Source: Cryptomeria japonica
Lineage: Eukaryota; Streptophyta; Pinopsida; Cupressales; Cupressaceae
DNA length: 64,000 bases
Direction of reading: 5' to 3'
NCBI RefSeq assembly: GCF_030272615.1
Contig: NC_081411.1
Coordinates: 156,760,971 to 156,824,970, forward strand
Shown piece after piece: positions 32,616 to 44,943 of the stretch. The first letter of the stretch is position 1. Every line of letters begins with the position of its first letter. Made by a program: the position numbers and the translations under genes. A model generated the notes under the pieces. The model was not told the origin of the DNA. It saw only the letters and a list, made by a program, of their open reading frames with translations, and did not search any database.

Positions 32616-35600
32616 TTATGCGCTCTTCTCAGATTCCCCAGCAGTCTGTTCAACAGGTTGTTCAGTTGTAACCTCTTCTGGCTCTTCATGGGCGCTCTCC
32701 AACTCCTCCGGATCTCGAGTGGAATATTCAACTCCCCACTCACTATATGTCTCCTCTGTCGGCCATACAAAACTAATCACATCATTCTTAACTTTAGTCA
32801 ACCTTTTCCAAGAATTCCTCAGTTTGTTGACTTCTGAGTTAAGAAAACTATAGTGTGATTTAATTCTTTCTATTTCCTGTATGGTTATAACAAAGAATGA
32901 GGTATCATCCAGATCAATGATTCCCTTGACCCTTGCTGACAATTTGGCATTTATCTCATTGAGCCATATCTGCTTATCTTTCAGCTGATCTGGATTGGCA
33001 AAAATTCCTGGGAGCAACTCACAAACTTGATCAGTGTATTCCTTTTTAAGCAATTTAACCCTTCTTTCCACATTATCCACCTCTGTTGCCAATTGCAATA
33101 AACTCTTAGTGATATCAGAAGTGGATTTGATAATAGGGTTAGCTCTTGCTTCATCATAGGAAACACACATGAACTCTAAGTCTTGCTCCCTAGGCCTCCA
33201 TCTGTCAAAAATGGGTGTCAAAATGGCCTTATCTCTTCTTAATTTAGTCCATATCTCCATGACCTTTCCTACACTATTGTGAAGGAGTGAGGCATTTATA
33301 GTGTCTGCAAAACTGGAGATTGTGGCTTTTATTTTCTCCTCATACTTTCCCGCATAATAGGCCTGAGTTTGCTTTAGATTCTCCAATTCTTGAGGAGTTA
33401 TCTCAATCATTTGAGAGCTGGAAGGCGCAGGAGATGGTGGGAGCTCAATGATGGGGCTAGTAGGTGGAGGTCTTGCAGGAGAAGAGGTGATCATCAATGT
33501 TGAAGACTCACCTTGTTGGCGCTGTCCTGCTAGCTGGCTCTGTAACTTAGCAATAATGCTATCTTTGCCTCTTATCTCCTCCTTAGCACTATCATAAGCC
33601 TTCAAAACTGTTTCCAATTTAAACTGGAGGGCCTCCTTTTCTTTGGCTTCCTTTTCAGCCACTGCAACACTAAATTTGGCAGTCTCTAGCACAGTGCTAG
33701 CAGCCTCTACTACCCCTGTACTCTCTACTCTCTTGACCATCAATCCACCAATGTGACTTGTCCCTGAGGTATCTTTACCTTTCTTGTCCTCATTTCTTTT
33801 AAGGGACCACATGACCAGTGCAGCATTGTCCTTACTGAATGTAACCCCTTCCATGGGTTTGGTCTCTTTTCTCACTGCATCCAGCACCAGAGCATCAGCA
33901 ATATTCCACTCTGGTAAAATGAGCACTCCAGCTTGTGCTACTAAATCCCTTCCCTGTTCAGGAGTGATGGTTTTGAATTCTTCCATCATCTCCTGTTTTA
34001 TTTCTTCCTCCACTGAGGCTGAATCTCTATTAGGCTGCTCTGCCCTTTTTACTTCACATCTAGCATTATATTTATCTATATGTTGCTTCCAGATAAATTG
34101 CATGAATGCTTCAGATGTGACAAAGCTATCATCAGCTAGAAAGGCACTAGTGGCCTTCTTTATCTCAGGATCCCACTCCTGGCCTTTGAGTTCAGTTGAA
34201 GTGATGTCCATCTGTGCTTCAGTGGGCTGTTTTGGCATCCCTTCTTCCACTTCATCATATGTATATGCAATCTCCCCCAAGCTGCCCAACTAAGAGAGGT
34301 TTTCAGTTGCTGCTTGCTCATCTCCTATGTGGAGAGGGGATTGGGATGGGGAATACAGGGGTGTATCTAATTGCACTTCCTTTCCCACCCTCTGCTTCTT
34401 TGGGTTGTCCTGGATGTCAATGACATCTTGTACCTTCCTCTTTCCTTTGGATGAAGAGGGCTCCCCTGTTGTAGACACCAACACACTGTAACTTGCTTTC
34501 TTATGCAGGGGGTAATCACCAGGAGGGATTGCTTTAATGGGAGCTGATTTTCCCAAAATCATTCTTTCTTTCTCAGGGTTATTCTTGATTACAACTTCCC
34601 TCTTCTCCTTTATTGTTTGCATTACATCCTCAAAGCAAATAATCAAAAATTTTATCTTCTCTTCCAATGGGAAGAAGCTAGACAATGGGTCATAGCTAGC
34701 ATCAAATTGATGCACAAAATCCAGGGCCTTCCTATAAGCCACCCACTTTTCCTTCCTCAACTCCTGTTCATCTAAATCAAATTCATTCCTGATGAGGTCT
34801 TCAGGAAAGTGGAATTGATGAGGCCTACCTCTGCATGCTACTTTCTTCCAGAACACACCATTGTAAAAGTCCTCTGGATCAGCACATCTAGACACTGCAG
34901 TGGACAAATGGTAGGGTTTGAGGAAATCCTCAAAACATTTCCAGCCTCCCTTGGTGATTACAAATTGGTGGGCTACTGTAGCCGTAGGGAAAATAGTCCC
35001 TTTACCTCTGCCTGTTAACTCTGCCTCTTGCAGGTTACCAATTTGTCTGAGAATCTCAGCTATTCCCACTTTGAGGGGGACCTGGTATGGTAACAAAAAT
35101 GGGGTGCCTCTGAAACCAAAGACTCTAAAAACTGTAGAGACTGGATATAAGTACATATCACCCCAGTTATAAACTATCTTGATATTTTCTGTGAATTCTT
35201 TTGGCCTTAAGAACTCCAGAAGAACCTTGGGGACTCTTGGGTTGTCAGAGCAAAGGAGAGTCCTTATTTTGGATGCAAAATATTTATCAAATTTCAGAAA
35301 ACTAGCATCCTCTCTGTCCCATGACAACACAGTACTCCATAGTTGTACCGGCATCTTCTCTCCCTCCTTTTCTTTTACCAGGTCCATTCCACTGGCGAAA
35401 TAATCACCACCTTTGAAGAGAAAGAGGTGCATCAAGAGTGAATACCACCCAAATGGCCTATCTACCTTTCCATTCTTTATCCCTATCAATCCTCCATGGA
35501 TAGCATCGGCAATATAAGAAGCATAATCAAATGTAATAGCAAGGGAAGGATTCAAAATTTGAAAAATCATTAGCAAGTAATGGTTTGGCATATTCGATTC

Positions 35601-36260
35601 AGCATCCTCTCCTAGAACTTGGCAAAGTGCCCAATACATCCCTTTTGCCCTCAAGGTAAACATACTTAATGAAAAAGGCTCTTGTGTATTGGGCCCTACA
35701 ACTTCTAACCCTCCTACTTTCAGAAAAAGTTCTTTGAGAGGCCCGTTCCTAAGATGAGTCCTCTGTGCCCTGTACACCTGAGCTAATTGTGTGAAATTTA
35801 TAGGTTCCAAGAAGCTTGTGAACTCACTGAGCCCAAATGCTTTTCTCAACTCTTCTGCATTAATCTCAACGAGGGTTTTTCCATTTACATCCCGGATGCA
35901 CCTCGTAACTGAATCATAATTCAATGCCATTTGGGTTAACAAATCTGTATCCATGAACACCCCTGGGACCACCAACTTCCCAACATCTAATTCCCAAATG
36001 CTATTTTGAGGAGCAGGAGAATTCCTCATCCCAAATCCGATTCTAAATAACCCCAACCCAGACAGTCCAACCTGTGGGTCTCTTAACCAGTTACCCTTGT
36101 CATATAATCCTTCTCCAATCTTCAGACGGGGAGCCCTGGGTACTAACTCTTTGGCCTTAGATGCCTGGTTGGTTGATAGCGTCAACTGTTCTAAAAAGTC
36201 ATCACACACACTCCTTTCTAAATAATCAACTTTACCAGAGAATTCCCTTTTAGGAGCCAT
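32616..36260 (-). pseudogene. ORF-X: ~1,200-codon frame of unknown function with one TAG
   Basis: I do not recognise this protein. The likely start is the ATG beginning MAPKREFSGKV near 36,260; the frame can be extended upstream to 36,404 only with a GTG start and hydrophobic, UTR-like sequence. It runs without frameshift to 32,616 and is interrupted once, by TAG at 34,290-34,292, one C-to-T step from CAG. Part 1 (about 655 residues) is a globular region without obvious enzyme motifs, ending in a low-complexity tail with a basic stretch GKRKV ... PKKQRV that looks like a bipartite nuclear signal. Part 2 (about 557 residues) has charged coiled-coil-like segments (EKEAKEKEALQFKLET), a proline/serine linker (ARPPPTSP, LPPSPAP) and an acidic C-terminus. 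Long extra ORFs of unknown role occur in some plant Ty3/gypsy elements such as Ogre, so a retroelement origin is possible. A host gene or readthrough of the TAG cannot be excluded. Confidence 0.6.
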
Positions 36261-36834
36261 TTGCAAAACAACCAGATGAATATCACTTCTTAAACACTTC
36301 TGTAATACGAGAATAATTCCACTTGTTACAACACACAAGAATAGCTGCAAAATAAGAAAGAACCTGATGTTTGCTTCAAGGAATTCGCTCTGCAACTGAT
36401 TCACCTTCTCTGTATTTGCAAAAGATAACTCTGCGTTACTCTTCTACGAAATCCTTTTAAAAGATCTCTATACTTGGTTGTTAGGAAATCAAATGCTTGT
36501 ACTCTGGGGCTTAACTGTAACATTGATTCTGTATGCTTTGGCCGTCCCTTCAAAATCGAATTCATACGAGAATTCATATTTTAGCTCCAACGGGTCGCAG
36601 CCTTTCTGCAAGTGTCTCACTATGAATTTCATTTTGACGGCTTTGTCTTTAGTCTGGGTCCCGTCTTTCTATTGGCTACATAATACCACGCGGCATCCGA
36701 CCATTGGCTTAGAAAATCCCCTCACATTCTATTTTGATACTGGCCGAATGTCGCCCTTTATACTGTGGCGGGCCCATGTTTTTCCCTTTTTTCCATGTCA
36801 TCATCATGACACGTGGATGGCCCTCGTTAACTCT

Positions 36835-36884
36835 CGCTATTTCGTGGCCTTAAAAGGTGAGCACCTCACCCTTGCGAAATAGTG
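36835..36884. repeat. Nested hairpin, copy 1
   Basis: CTATTTCG pairs with CGAAATAG; inside it GGTGAG-CAC-CTCACC is a second perfect inverted repeat. A sister copy lies 627 bases downstream. Confidence 0.7.
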
Positions 36885-37461
36885 CGGGCCATTGGATCAT
36901 CTTTCAAGTTAATCACCTTTTAATCCTTCGAACAGGTCCTCAGGAATGGTGGGCCCGCTGAGTCGTCACTAACACCTGGCATCCAGTCACCTACCATGCT
37001 GATTTGTCGTTCTGTCATTTGCCAGAAGAAGAACCATGGGGGCCCTACCTTTGTCTCAACAGGTCTACCTCCTACGTCATCATCAAGACACATGGACGGC
37101 TAATATTAACCCCTTGAGAAGGCTCTCAGAGATGGTGGGCCCACGGACACGCCATGGACACCTGGCACCTTGTCACCTTCGGAGCTGACCTGTCAATTTT
37201 TCATTTGCTCGAAGGAGTCACGGGGTCTCAGTAAATTGTAAGAGTTGTCCTTGCCAGGTCATCTCCACCTGTGAGCCGACTCATCTTTGGGGCCCACTGA
37301 CACGTCATGGACACCTAGCGCCTTGACCTGCTGACTGTGGCGACCTGTGCCACGTGCTACCTTATAATACGCCAGAAGAAAGCCACGGGGCTCTAGATAT
37401 TTCTGACAGCTATGCCTTCCACTTACCCCGTCATGACACATGGACGGCTGATATTCATTCT

Positions 37462-37511
37462 CACTATTTCGCAGCCTTAAAGGGTGAGCACTTAACCCTC
37501 GCGAAATAGCG
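37462..37511. repeat. Nested hairpin, copy 2
   Basis: The outer stem CTATTTCG/CGAAATAG is kept exactly. The inner arm has diverged (GGTGAGCACTTAACCC). Confidence 0.7.
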
Positions 37512-37625
37512 CTGACCGTCAGATCCTTTCTCAAGTTGATCCGCATTTACTGGGCCTGACACTTTAGAATGAAATAATACAAGGCGAAATTTTTTCAAAT
37601 AATCAACATGACCGCCTAGGTAAAT

Positions 37626-38335
37626 AACAAGGGGGGACACTTCTTACGACCCCGCGACCCATAACTTAAGTGGAATAAAGTAACGAAGGAATAGAAACCA
37701 GGGGATCTAATACAAAAGATAAAGTTTAAAACTTGGAAAACCCTTAAACCCTCTAGGTTTAGAACAAAGCTGAAGCACTTTAGACCATACCCTATTCAAA
37801 AAATTTCAAAATACCATAGCCAATTATGGGGAAAGAACCCAATTGTAAAACAGTGATAACACCGTGTGCACTTTCAACATGGTCCCAATGAATTTTCTCC
37901 AAATTTTCAGGGTAGATCCGTATCAGTCTAAATATCTCAGCTCCAAAGTTACAATGTGATCCCAAACCAGTAGCTCCTCATTTCACCCATTTTATCTCTC
38001 TTTTCTGCATAGTCAACAAGTCAATTCTTGTATTTACAAAAGAGGGCAAATTGCATTCCAACACTTGCAATCCACTTAGAATTCACATCCTTGTTTCCCT
38101 TGGATTTGGACCTAGTGGATTCACCCCTCTTTTGAATTTAAAGTATCTCCAAGTGAAAATAATCCTAATGATTTCCTTTCTCTCTCCTAGGTGAGGAATC
38201 ACTAAGGTTCAATTTTCCACTTTACGTATATGTTCATAATTTTATTTGTTTTCTACAAAGAGTGTGATGTCTTGTGAAATGGTAGTCCCAATGAAGTAAA
38301 AATTCCTTTGACAAATCTCTCCTACAAATTTGGTT
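37626..38335 (+). repeat. LTR/leader-like relic
   Basis: Resembles the U5/leader part of gypsy-D (GGACCTAGTGGATTCACCCCTCTTTT here against a similar phrase near 45,668-45,700). No open frame; boundaries unclear. Confidence 0.35.
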
Positions 38336-38339
38336 TCTA

Positions 38340-38731
38340 CAAATAGAGACATCACTGATACATATTTGGGTCATGTAGACCCTGATGAATTCTTCAAAGG
38401 ATGTCTAATCTAGGTGGTAAAAGCTATTGGGCCACATCTTTGGTGAAGTCAAAATTGGTACAAGTTGTCACATTCCCAATTTCACTTCAATCTTTATATT
38501 TGGTGACGGCATGTCCAAAGCATTATAAGGTATATGTGAGGAGGGTCTATGGGCCTTTGGGACATGTGATACTAGACATCTCACTTGATTAAATTCTGAA
38601 AGTATTTGGCATCCCTACTCATGATGATTATGCTAAGATTACTATCTCTATAGGTGATAAATACTACAACAACTATAAGGAGGCAATGAATTATATCAAT
38701 GGCTTTATGTTGAAAAATCTAAGGAAAGAGT
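38340..38731 (+). pseudogene. Fragment of an ORF-X-like or retroelement ORF
   Basis: The frame starting MSNLGGKSYW continues through one TAA into ILKVFGIPTHDDYAKI and AMNYINGF. The 'LDISLD-ILKVFGIP' segment recalls 'EINAEELRKAFGLSEF' of ORF-X, so the two may be distant relatives. The match is short and by eye only. Confidence 0.35.
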
Positions 38732-39090
38732 AGTATCTAGAAAGTTGAAAATAATCTAGTGAAGTTTTCTACATATGAATTCCAAAGACATGGTCACCCT
38801 TATTAGCTAACTAGGACAACCCCATGCCAAGGAGTTCTAGTCAAAGATCCTCATGTTTATTAAGACTATTGTTACCAAGAAGGACTACTTGATTAAAGGA
38901 AGATGATAGATGATAGTACGCATGATTAGTTTCTTAGGGTGAATAATGATCAAAAGTTATATATGATTTCCTACTTGGTCTACCTACTTGTCATAGGAAA
39001 CCTACCTAGGTCTAATGAAGAAAGGTTCATTGAGTGATCATAGAGTTAGAATATATAATAACTTTCCTCAACTGACTTTGGAGAAAAGTA
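38732..39090. other. Non-coding DNA
   Basis: Stop-rich in all frames; probably the decayed continuation of the preceding ORF fragment. Confidence 0.35.
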
Positions 39091-39095
39091 GGAAG

Positions 39096-40040
39096 TGTTG
39101 GAGTCAAGGATAACTCAAAGGGGGGTGAATCGGTGATCTACCAGTAAATAAATTTTTTGACTTATTCTAAAACCACCGGAAGCATATGCAAGAAAGAAAA
39201 GTGCAGAAACACAAGATAATCAACCACAAGATCATAACACCAAGATTTTTATGTGGAAACCCAAATGGGAAAAACCATAGTGGGATTTGAACCCACAATA
39301 TTATTCCACTATGGCCAGTAGCAAAACAATATTAAAAAAAGGTAATGCACTAGCATTCATGCACACTACCTAGAGCTTACAACTCAAGATACAATAAGGG
39401 ATACAACCCTGGAAGGCTCACTACCTTACAAATCTTTTACAATGTGAATTACAATTGTTAAACTCCAAAATAGCATCAAATAATGTCTGGATGAGTTCTA
39501 GTTAAGTGCATAAACTCTAACTGTACCACCTCTACCACTTTGCTCTATTTTATGTCTCAATCAGCTACCGGATCAAGAATGCACATGTGAAACTATGACA
39601 AAAAGATTTCTCGATCACAACTAGTTCATATCAATTCACACCATACACCAAAAAGATCTTCTATACTGGTCCTATATAACTGCAATCACAAAATAGATAA
39701 TTATCAAGTCAAACTGTAGTGTAACGTGTAATCATGAGTCAGCTCCAGCTAGATCACCACAAACATATGTGGATCACCCAAAATATGATAAAATTATTTA
39801 TACAAGTCAACCCTATCATCCCATGCACGAATCTCATGACTGCAATCACCGAAAAGCTTCTGGACCAAAATTGCACTACTCAACCTAAATTACTGATAGA
39901 GTATCACCGAATCAAAATAACTTTCGTATATCAAAATTTATGATTACCGGATAGGATCTTCAAGGAGAGTTTCCATCAATGACAACCCTAGACCATTATT
40001 CATGCATTAGTATTCACTAGATAAGTGTCAATTGTCAACA
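39096..40040 (-). repeat. Element A LTR (3' LTR on the minus strand)
   Basis: 945 bases. Holds the copia block GGAAACCCAAATGGGAAAAA (39,258-39,277). Confidence 0.85.
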
Positions 40041-40686
40041 ATCTCCCCCTTTGGCATTGATGGCAACACTCATGAAAAATGATTTTGTTGAAACCTATAC
40101 ACTAAATCAAAATTTCTAAGGCTCCCCCTTAGATCAAAAACTCAAAAACATGTAGCAACCTATCAACCCAAAAAATTGCATTCCTCTATACATTTTTCAC
40201 TCTACTCTCCCCCTTTGACAACAATGCCACATATGGGTGCTCCCCAAAAGATTATGTACAAGAGTATATACCAGATATACTATACATACTTGAAGATATC
40301 TACAAAAATGGTCTTCCAAAATTTTAGGTGAGTATCCCACCCATTCTTCAAGTTGTCCAAAGTTGTGATGAATGCACTAAAAAACACAGGCATGAATATC
40401 CACATCCTTCAATTAAGCCAGAATAGGTTGTGCCATAGCCTTCATACAATATACTTTATTACTTAACATGGTGTCCATTCGGGGGGCAATCAGATTCTGG
40501 AGTTCACCAACTCTCCTCAAAACTTTTGTCTTTGTTTGCATTCAGGTTTCTCTTTAAGGGACTTATTTCATTTCTTGTTGCATCAAGATCCTCAAGTACC
40601 ACACAAATCTATCTCAAAAAACTAGAATCCATTTATTCAATCTCCCATACCTTCCTCAAGCGGTTAGGCTTCCTTGAAGGAACTAG

Positions 40687-40700
40687 GCTCTGATACCAAT
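40687..40700 (-). other. Element A primer-binding site
   Basis: Minus strand reads ATTGGTATCAGAGC, the classic copia site complementary to initiator tRNA-Met. Confidence 0.85.
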
Positions 40701-41636
40701 TGTCAGAGTCAAGGATCACTTAGAGGGGGCGATTAATTAGTGATCTACTGACAAATAATTTTTTTGACTTATTCTGAAACCACTGGAAGCATATGCAAGA
40801 AAGAAAAATGTAGAAACACAAGATAACCAACCACAATATCATAACACTAGGATTTTTATGTGGAAACCCAAATGGGAAAAACCACGGTGGGATTTGAACC
40901 CACAATATTATTCCACTATGGCCAGTAGCAAAATAATATTACAAAAGGGGAATGCACTAGCATTAAGGCACACTGCCTAGATCTTATAACTCAAGATACA
41001 AATCCTGGAAGGCTCATTGCCTTACAAATATTTAACAATGTGAATTAAAATTGTTGACCTCCAAAATAGCATCAAACAATGCCTGGATGAGATCCGGTTA
41101 AGTGCATAAAGTCTAACTGTACCACCTCTGTTACTTTCCTCTATTTCTTATCTCAGTCAGCTACCGGATCAAGAATGCAGAGGAAAATTGTGCAAAAAGG
41201 ATTTCTCAATCACAACTCGCTCATATCACTTCACACCATACACCAAAAATATCTTCTACACCAGTCTTATATATCCGCAATCACAAAATAGACAATTATC
41301 AAGTCGGCTTGTAGTGTAACATGTAATCATGAGTCGGCTCAAACCAGATCACCAAAAAAATATGCAAGTCACCCAAAATATGATAAAATGCTTTCTATAA
41401 GTTGTCCCTATCATACCATGCATGAATCTCACCACCGCAATCACCAGAAAGCTTTCGAACCAAAACTGCACTGCTGAACCTAAATTACTAGTAGACTGTC
41501 ATCGGATCACAATAACTTCTAGCTATCAAAATTTGTGATTACTAGATAGGATCTTAAAAGGAGAGTTTCTATCAATGACAACCCTAGACCATTATTCATG
41601 CATCAGTATCCACTGGATGAGTGTCAATTGCCAACA
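40701..41636 (-). repeat. Element A LTR (5' LTR on the minus strand)
   Basis: 936 bases, clearly the same sequence as the other LTR with scattered substitutions and small indels, indicating an old insertion. Confidence 0.85.
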
Positions 41637-41641
41637 AGAAG

Positions 41642-43386
41642 TGCCATAGAATTATAAATATTAAATTTATGTTCGCAATCATTACAACTTTAGAAGGAAT
41701 CTCTGGAAAAAGGTTCTGTAGATGCAACTACTGAAATAAATAGATTTGGTGGCTACTTCATTCAATTTAGAACTTTTACATACATAAAAGTGGTATGATG
41801 CACCATAGCTCCTAACAAATTACCATGGCATCCTTTTGATAGGTTGATTGTGCTTGAATCATTAGACAAGTGGGTGATGCTCATAGATTGGTTGTTAATA
41901 AAAATGAACCTTATTTTCAATTCCCAATCAAAGTTGGGGCACATGCATGATTTGACTATAAAAAAATTCTAATAAAAAACAAATGAAGAAGATGCAAATA
42001 ATACAACACAAAATAATATGTACTTCTTTATATTTCATTCAATACATATTTATAGGATTTCTCATATCTTATTTTTTAGGAAACAATATTCCTAAATAGA
42101 CTGAATTGTTTTATCAACTCAATATAAATACACACATGACACTATTATAATAACATATTTAAAAAACCCTAACAAACCTAACAATAATTATTATATGCAT
42201 CCAATGATGCAATATTTACCAAACCCTAACAAACCTAACAATAAGAGCCTCTTTGGGAAGAGGATTATTTCTTTCCTTAGGAGGAAGAATAATCTTATCC
42301 TCAAGAAGGGGTATATGATCATCAAGAGGAATGATAAGTGTTGGATTTATAAGTTTACTCAATGATAAAATCATTTCATTTTTCTATTTTTAATATGATC
42401 TAAAGAGAGCATCACTTCTAGGTTGAAGAGGTTGGAATCGTTTGAACCAAAATTAATCAAGACAAACATCTCCATTCCTCACTACAGGTTGATACATGCT
42501 ATTATTGATAGTTATGATTTTATCCTTATGAGGAAATTTCAAACACTTGTGAACAATACAAGAGATCTCTTTCATGGAAGAGGTCCAAGGATGTTCCAAC
42601 TTCACATGAAATTGACCAGATGTAGGAATGATAGCAAATTGACCATCTAAGCATTTAGTGTTGACATGAGTAGGAAGTGTGATAGAACCAATAGTAGGAC
42701 AAGAAAAACCATCAAAGACTCTAGCTACCACATCAGTATCATCATATATCACTTGGTGCAATTGCAAAGTATAAACAAATTTTTGAGTTATTGCATTAAC
42801 CATGCAAGCAGGACCAATAACCACTCCTCTAGCAGGTATACCTTTGATTTTTTGCACTTATGTATAATAGGCCATTAGGTGCTTTAATGGTCTCACTAGG
42901 ATCAAATGTGATTCTCAAATCCTTAGGAGGTTCTTGTTAATCTACAAGGTTCACCACATTATTAGATTCAAGGACAACATCATTGGGAGAGAAATCAAGA
43001 TGATCAGTCTCAATCACATTATTGGAATGGGATGGTTAAGGATCAGTAAAAATCTGACAATTTTGATTAGGAGGAGCTATAGATTTGTTTCCTTTATCAT
43101 TCACACCTACCACATATATGGTATTGTTATCAATCAATTCTTGAATACTACATCTCAATGAAAAACATTTTTCAGTATCATGACCAGGCTAATGATGGTA
43201 TTGGCAAAATGATTTAGCATCAAAGTAAGGTGAAGTCATCTTAGATGGATCAATTAGCTTGATTTGGGGAAGTTTTAACATATTCCTTTGTATTAAGCTA
43301 GACATAAATCTATGCAATGATTCATTCAAAGGAGTAAATTTTTTTTTCTCTTTTAAAGTATTTAGACAAAGGAGGCACACCTATAG
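41642..43386 (-). pseudogene. Ty3/gypsy relic F: gag end and protease region
   Basis: Read on the minus strand from 43,380. First comes a gag-end region, KSFCQYHH then GHDTEKCFSLRCSIQELI, a zinc-knuckle-like pattern seen in gypsy gags. Then, in 42,453-42,857, the protease-side frame has FDGFSCPTIGSITLP and HPWTSSMKEISCIVHKCLKFPHK, matching the 'GRPW ... HKCLKF' region of gypsy proteases. The section 41,642-42,420 is stop-rich and only weakly readable. Copia C's LTR copy C1 begins at its upstream edge. Confidence 0.65.
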
Positions 43387-44588
43387 TGGTTGTTGTCATG
43401 TTGGAATAAATTATGGAGATGATGATGTACTGGTAAAGGCCTATTGGTGATGATGTATTGATGGACTATTTGTGATGATATAATAATGATATGTTGCTTG
43501 ATGATCAATTATTTGTGTTGTCATTGATGGAAACCATATTTGTTCATGTTTGTTTATGCTTGGTATGTCATCTAAGTCTATTGGTTAGCTCTAACTGGTA
43601 ATATATTTAATTCAATTGAGTTGGAAAGCAACCGACAAGTGACAGTGAATGGGTAAGCAAGAATAGAGAAGGAGATGGTTGTGGTAGCGATCCATGTTGA
43701 TTCAGGTGTTGCAGTTTGGAATGTATGCTTATAACATCATAATGAGTCTATGACATGAACCACATCATGTTTGGAGAACCGGAAGTCATGTTTGTAATTG
43801 TCTGTTGTATAATCAGCTAGGGTTTGAGAACTGGTAACAAGATCTTTGACTGGTGCTATTTTATGGTTTGGTAGTGATTATTTTCATGTTCATAAGTTAA
43901 TGATGACATGTCAGAGTCTATGTGAAAAGATAAGATGTTGTTTTGGCACATATAAGGATCGAATATCTTGGGAAATAATGAAGTGCTTAGCAGAATGTGT
44001 TAAAGCTTTGACCACTTATCACATCGATGTGCAGTGATGAGTTATGATCATTCAACGGTTGTAATTGTCTTGTAATTTGTTGAAATAATCTATATGATGA
44101 TTTGTAATGATTTTTAATGATTTGATATGATCTATGATGTAGATTCATTGTAGGTTAGGGTTTTGTAACTGACCTAATTGTAAAATGTATTTAGGTCAAT
44201 TTTTAGAAAGTTAAGTGTGTCGATGATCAGAGAAGTGTGTGTGTGTCGAACTAGATTGAGATGTCTGCATGAGAGAAGCAGATTGGAGATGGCAAGGATC
44301 TGTAATAACAAGCTATGAAGTGTTGAGTCCAGATCGTTTATCTGTTATTTCCTAACAGTTGAAACAATGTTAAAATCTCTTAACTGAGTAGGTCCTAACA
44401 GGCCCAATCTTGTAAATCCCTTCATTGGGTGGCTCATTAATTTGGGTTTAAATCCTCCAGTGAGGTTACTCTTAATGGAGTAAAGCTCTTAACAGATCTA
44501 AGTTGTAAAATCCTTTAACCGGGTGACTCCTAATAGGGTCTTCTCTTAACTGGGCATTGTTGTAAACCTCTTAATTGGGCTAGGCTCC
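43387..44588 (+). repeat. Copia C LTR, copy C1, cut by gypsy D
   Basis: Starts TGGTTGTTGTCATG, corresponding to the start of C3 (TGGTTGGCCAGTTGG). It matches C2 and C3 along its whole length (ATGATCAATTATTTGTGTT, GGGTTTTGTAACTGACCTAA, GGTGGCTCATTAATTTGGGT). It stops at AGGCTCC(T), where D2 begins; the remaining LTR 3' part is absent here. No copia internal region follows, so this looks like a solo LTR interrupted by D. Confidence 0.75.
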
Positions 44589-44936
44589 TATAGTGTAATA
44601 AAATTGTGACCCTAGCAATTTTCAATCACATTAGGGCCCTCATGCATGCAAAATTGAATCTTCTAGCCTGATTGGATACCAGAGAATGCTCAATTCCTGA
44701 AACTGCTTCTCCCTTGCCCTTCTCACCACCCTGTTTGCACTATGTCATAGAGAAAAGGGTAGCACAGGGGCATGGTTCCCCTGTCCCCCCTAGTACAAGG
44801 GTGTATCACACTTGTCCCTACCTGGTTTTAGGGCAGCACCCTTTCTAAGCCTGCATTGTATATTGTGCATTGGGTGGGAAAACTTCCCTGATGTCGTTCT
44901 GTGATGGAAATCAGTCAATTAAACCTAATTGATGAG

Positions 44937-44943
44937 TATATAA
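44937..44943 (+). promoter_or_regulatory. TATA box of LTR D2
   Basis: TATATAA about 350 bases into the LTR; the same position in D3 has TATATAA (63,401) and in D1 TATAAAAA (31,221). It is followed by a CCCTCTCATTTG phrase shared with D3. Confidence 0.6.

Larger units (their letters stand above)
36405..37625 (-). promoter_or_regulatory. CpG-rich upstream region of ORF-X with repeated hairpins
   Basis: Much richer in CG dinucleotides and GC than its surroundings. It contains repeated GTCAT...GACAC-TGGA-GGC phrases (about 36,796, 37,072, 37,297, 37,430) and two copies of a 50-base nested hairpin. It lies directly upstream of ORF-X on the coding strand, so it is the probable promoter or an LTR. 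No partner repeat was found on the other side of ORF-X. Confidence 0.5.
39096..41636 (-). mobile_element. Copia element A: short, internally deleted LTR retrotransposon
   Basis: Two LTRs (39,096-40,040 and 40,701-41,636) surround only 660 bases. They begin TGTTGGAGTC/TGTCAGAGTC and end TCAACA/CCAACA. Next to the right LTR is GGCTCTGATACCAAT, the minus-strand form of the copia primer-binding site for initiator tRNA-Met; next to the left LTR is ATCTCCCCCTTT, the polypurine tract. Flanking five bases are GGAAG and AGAAG (one change). The internal part has no gag or pol, so this is a non-autonomous, TRIM/LARD-like derivative. Confidence 0.85.

Noticed and set aside
33784-34423. Plus-strand frames of 69-169 codons opposite ORF-X
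   Set aside because: Antisense shadows of the much longer ORF-X frame.
40680-40705. Possible tRNA gene around CTCTGATACCAATTGTCAGAG
   Set aside because: It is the copia primer-binding site next to an LTR end; no tRNA cloverleaf or internal promoter boxes.
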